In this document: piece after piece, positions 33,803 through 34,738 of the stretch | Layout of the letters: each line of letters starts with the position of its first letter | Numbering within the stretch: the first letter of the stretch is position 1 | Origin: Caryophanon tenue | Lineage (GTDB): Bacteria > Bacillota > Bacilli > Bacillales_A > Planococcaceae | Reading direction: 5' to 3' | Assembly: GCF_001700315.1 (NCBI RefSeq) | Contig: NZ_MASJ01000009.1 | Span: 1 to 34,738, forward strand | Length of the DNA: 34,738 nucleotides | The notes under the pieces: generated by a model | Told to the model about the DNA's origin: nothing | Seen by the model: the letters and a program-made list of their open reading frames with translations, nothing else | Databases searched by the model: none | Made by a program: the position numbers and the translations under genes

Positions 33803-33919
33803 GTAATATCTTCACGTTCATTGTCCTGCCTGCATCTTCTCAAACTTCGTCCCATATAATGTGATAATTAGTTTGTGTATATGATTTTGCGATATGCCCT
33901 CTGCACAAATAACAAAAAA

Positions 33920-33949
33920 TTGACAATAAATATACACGTATGTTATCAT
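33920..33949 (+). promoter_or_regulatory. Sigma-A-type promoter of the CarD-like gene
   Basis: TTGACA (33920-33925) is a consensus -35 and TATCAT (33944-33949) a fair -10, with an 18-bp spacer. It lies about 70 bp before the gene start. Confidence 0.65.
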
Positions 33950-34017
33950 TAAAAATTTGATTAGTTTTCATATACATGGTAGCATAAAGAGAGTTAGGCA
34001 ATACGGAGGTGGATTCA

Positions 34018-34479
34018 TTGTTTCAAATTGGCGAACATATTATTTATCCAATGCGCGGAGCAGGTACGATTAAAGCGGTGGAAGAACAAGAAGCGTTCGG
34101 GAAAATCCAGACATATTATATCATTACGATGGCTCTTAACGGTGCACAAATTATGATTCCTACTCATCAAACTGCACAGTCAAATATTCGTCGCATTACA
34201 GATATTGCAGAGTTACAAAATATTTTACACATTTTTCAACACGGGCAGCCACATACGTTACTACCGTGGCGAGAACGTTATAAACAAAATACAGCAAAAG
34301 TAAAGAGCGGTACTTTACAAAATTGTGCTGAAGTTGTTCGTGATTTACGACATATGCAAAAAGAAAAGCCACTGAATACGAGCGAAAAACAAATGTTGGC
34401 ACATGCCCATACATTTTTGTTAAATGAGTTGGTGCTCATTCCTGGTATTACTGAAAACGAGCTAAACAGCTTTTCTTAA
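34018..34479 (+). CDS. CarD family transcriptional regulator
   Basis: A 153-residue protein. The first ~60 residues (FQIGEHIIYPMRGAGTIKAVEE, then YYIITMALNGAQIMIPT) match the CarD/CdnL/TRCF RNA-polymerase-interacting domain, and the helical C-terminal part (WRERYKQNTAKVKSG, EVVRDLRHM, SEKQMLAHAHTFLLNELVLI) fits the CarD DNA-binding half. Such proteins bind the RNA polymerase beta subunit and stabilise promoter open complexes. The TTG at 34018 is chosen because GGAGG lies 8 bp upstream; a GTG at 34009 overlaps that site. A good promoter precedes it. Confidence 0.88.
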   Translation: MFQIGEHIIYPMRGAGTIKAVEEQEAFGKIQTYYIITMALNGAQIMIPTHQTAQSNIRRITDIAELQNILHIFQHGQPHTLLPWRERYKQNTAKVKSGTLQNCAEVVRDLRHMQKEKPLNTSEKQMLAHAHTFLLNELVLIPGITENELNSFS

Positions 34480-34613
34480 CAGCCTCCTCTTTACACAGAC
34501 TTATGTACAACCGACTGTGCGATGTATGTAGTGCTTATGAACGCTCGTTGCGAAAACGACTTTGATTCCGCTCATCCACTGTGTAAGACAAGGGTTTTCT
34601 ATACGCGTATAAA

Positions 34614-34692
34614 AACAAAGAGGCTGGGACAAAACCCCCTCTAAATTGAACAAAGCATCGGCGAATGGTAAATTCGCCGGTGCTTTGTTTTA
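34614..34692 (+). repeat. Intergenic element: GAGGCTGGGACAAAA motif plus 18-bp hairpin
   Basis: AAAGAGGCTGGGACAAAA begins near 34617. It is followed at 34649-34689 by a very strong hairpin: AACAAAGCATCGGCGAAT pairs with ATTCGCCGGTGCTTTGTT (one G-T wobble), loop of five, then TTTATG. The same GGCTGGGACAAAA word is, as I recall, found many times between genes in Bacillales and relatives, so this is likely a dispersed repeat that may double as a terminator. Only one copy is seen in this window. Confidence 0.55.
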
Positions 34693-34738
34693 TGTATACA
34701 TGTAACGGCGAGTTGGCTCCGTTTCGGGCGACGCTTTT

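Overview
The window looks like a chromosomal segment of a low-GC Gram-positive bacterium of the order Bacillales, probably Planococcaceae-like. This rests on a yndGHJ-type operon, strong GGAGG ribosome sites with several TTG/GTG starts, classical terminators, a perfect Fur box and LytTR, CarD and TetR regulators. The species cannot be fixed from sequence alone.

Layout. 1-3.5 kb: the end of an unknown membrane protein, then three overlapping + strand genes resembling yndG-yndH-yndJ. 3.5-4.0 kb: a convergent lipoprotein. 4.2-15.4 kb: a complete and apparently intact type I-B CRISPR-Cas locus on the minus strand, in the order cas6-cas8b-cas7-cas5-(terminator-like hairpin)-cas3-cas4-cas1-cas2-leader-array. 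The array has 38 repeats of 30 bp that read as identical and 37 spacers. The reverse complement of the repeat ends in the typical 8-nt handle ATTGAAAT, so the array is transcribed leftward from a promoter in the leader beside cas2. This locus looks clearly more AT-rich than its flanks.

15.6-25.4 kb, mostly minus strand: a variant M23 peptidase, a four-gene overlapping LytTR / DUF3021 / ABC ATPase / ABC permease operon, a small hypothetical gene, a secreted thermonuclease lipoprotein, an acidic amino-acid symporter, a Fur-controlled secreted NEAT-like protein, an NSS-family sodium symporter and a small membrane protein divergent from a TetR gene. 25.5-31 kb: a zone with three visibly broken genes (frameshifted iron-type alcohol dehydrogenase, 5'-truncated HEXXH peptidase, doubly disrupted lipoprotein) among small secreted or membrane proteins, an SDR and an immunity-like small protein. 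30.7-33.1 kb: a TetR gene divergent from two tandem SDR dehydrogenases. 33.2-34.5 kb: a membrane-anchored hypothetical and a CarD-family RNA-polymerase-binding protein, then an intergenic element with GAGGCTGGGACAAAA and an 18-bp hairpin.

How it works together. The CRISPR-Cas locus is the main system: Cas6 processes the array transcript, Cas8b/Cas7/Cas5 form Cascade, Cas3 degrades the target and Cas4-Cas1-Cas2 acquire spacers. Two spacers cover the same coding position of two diverged homologous targets, which suggests repeated acquisition from related phages. I see no clear new defence system. The less ordinary points are the intra-operon terminator between the Cascade and Cas3/adaptation genes, the homologous spacer pair, the LytTR-DUF3021-ABC module with its direct repeats, and the cluster of decaying genes.
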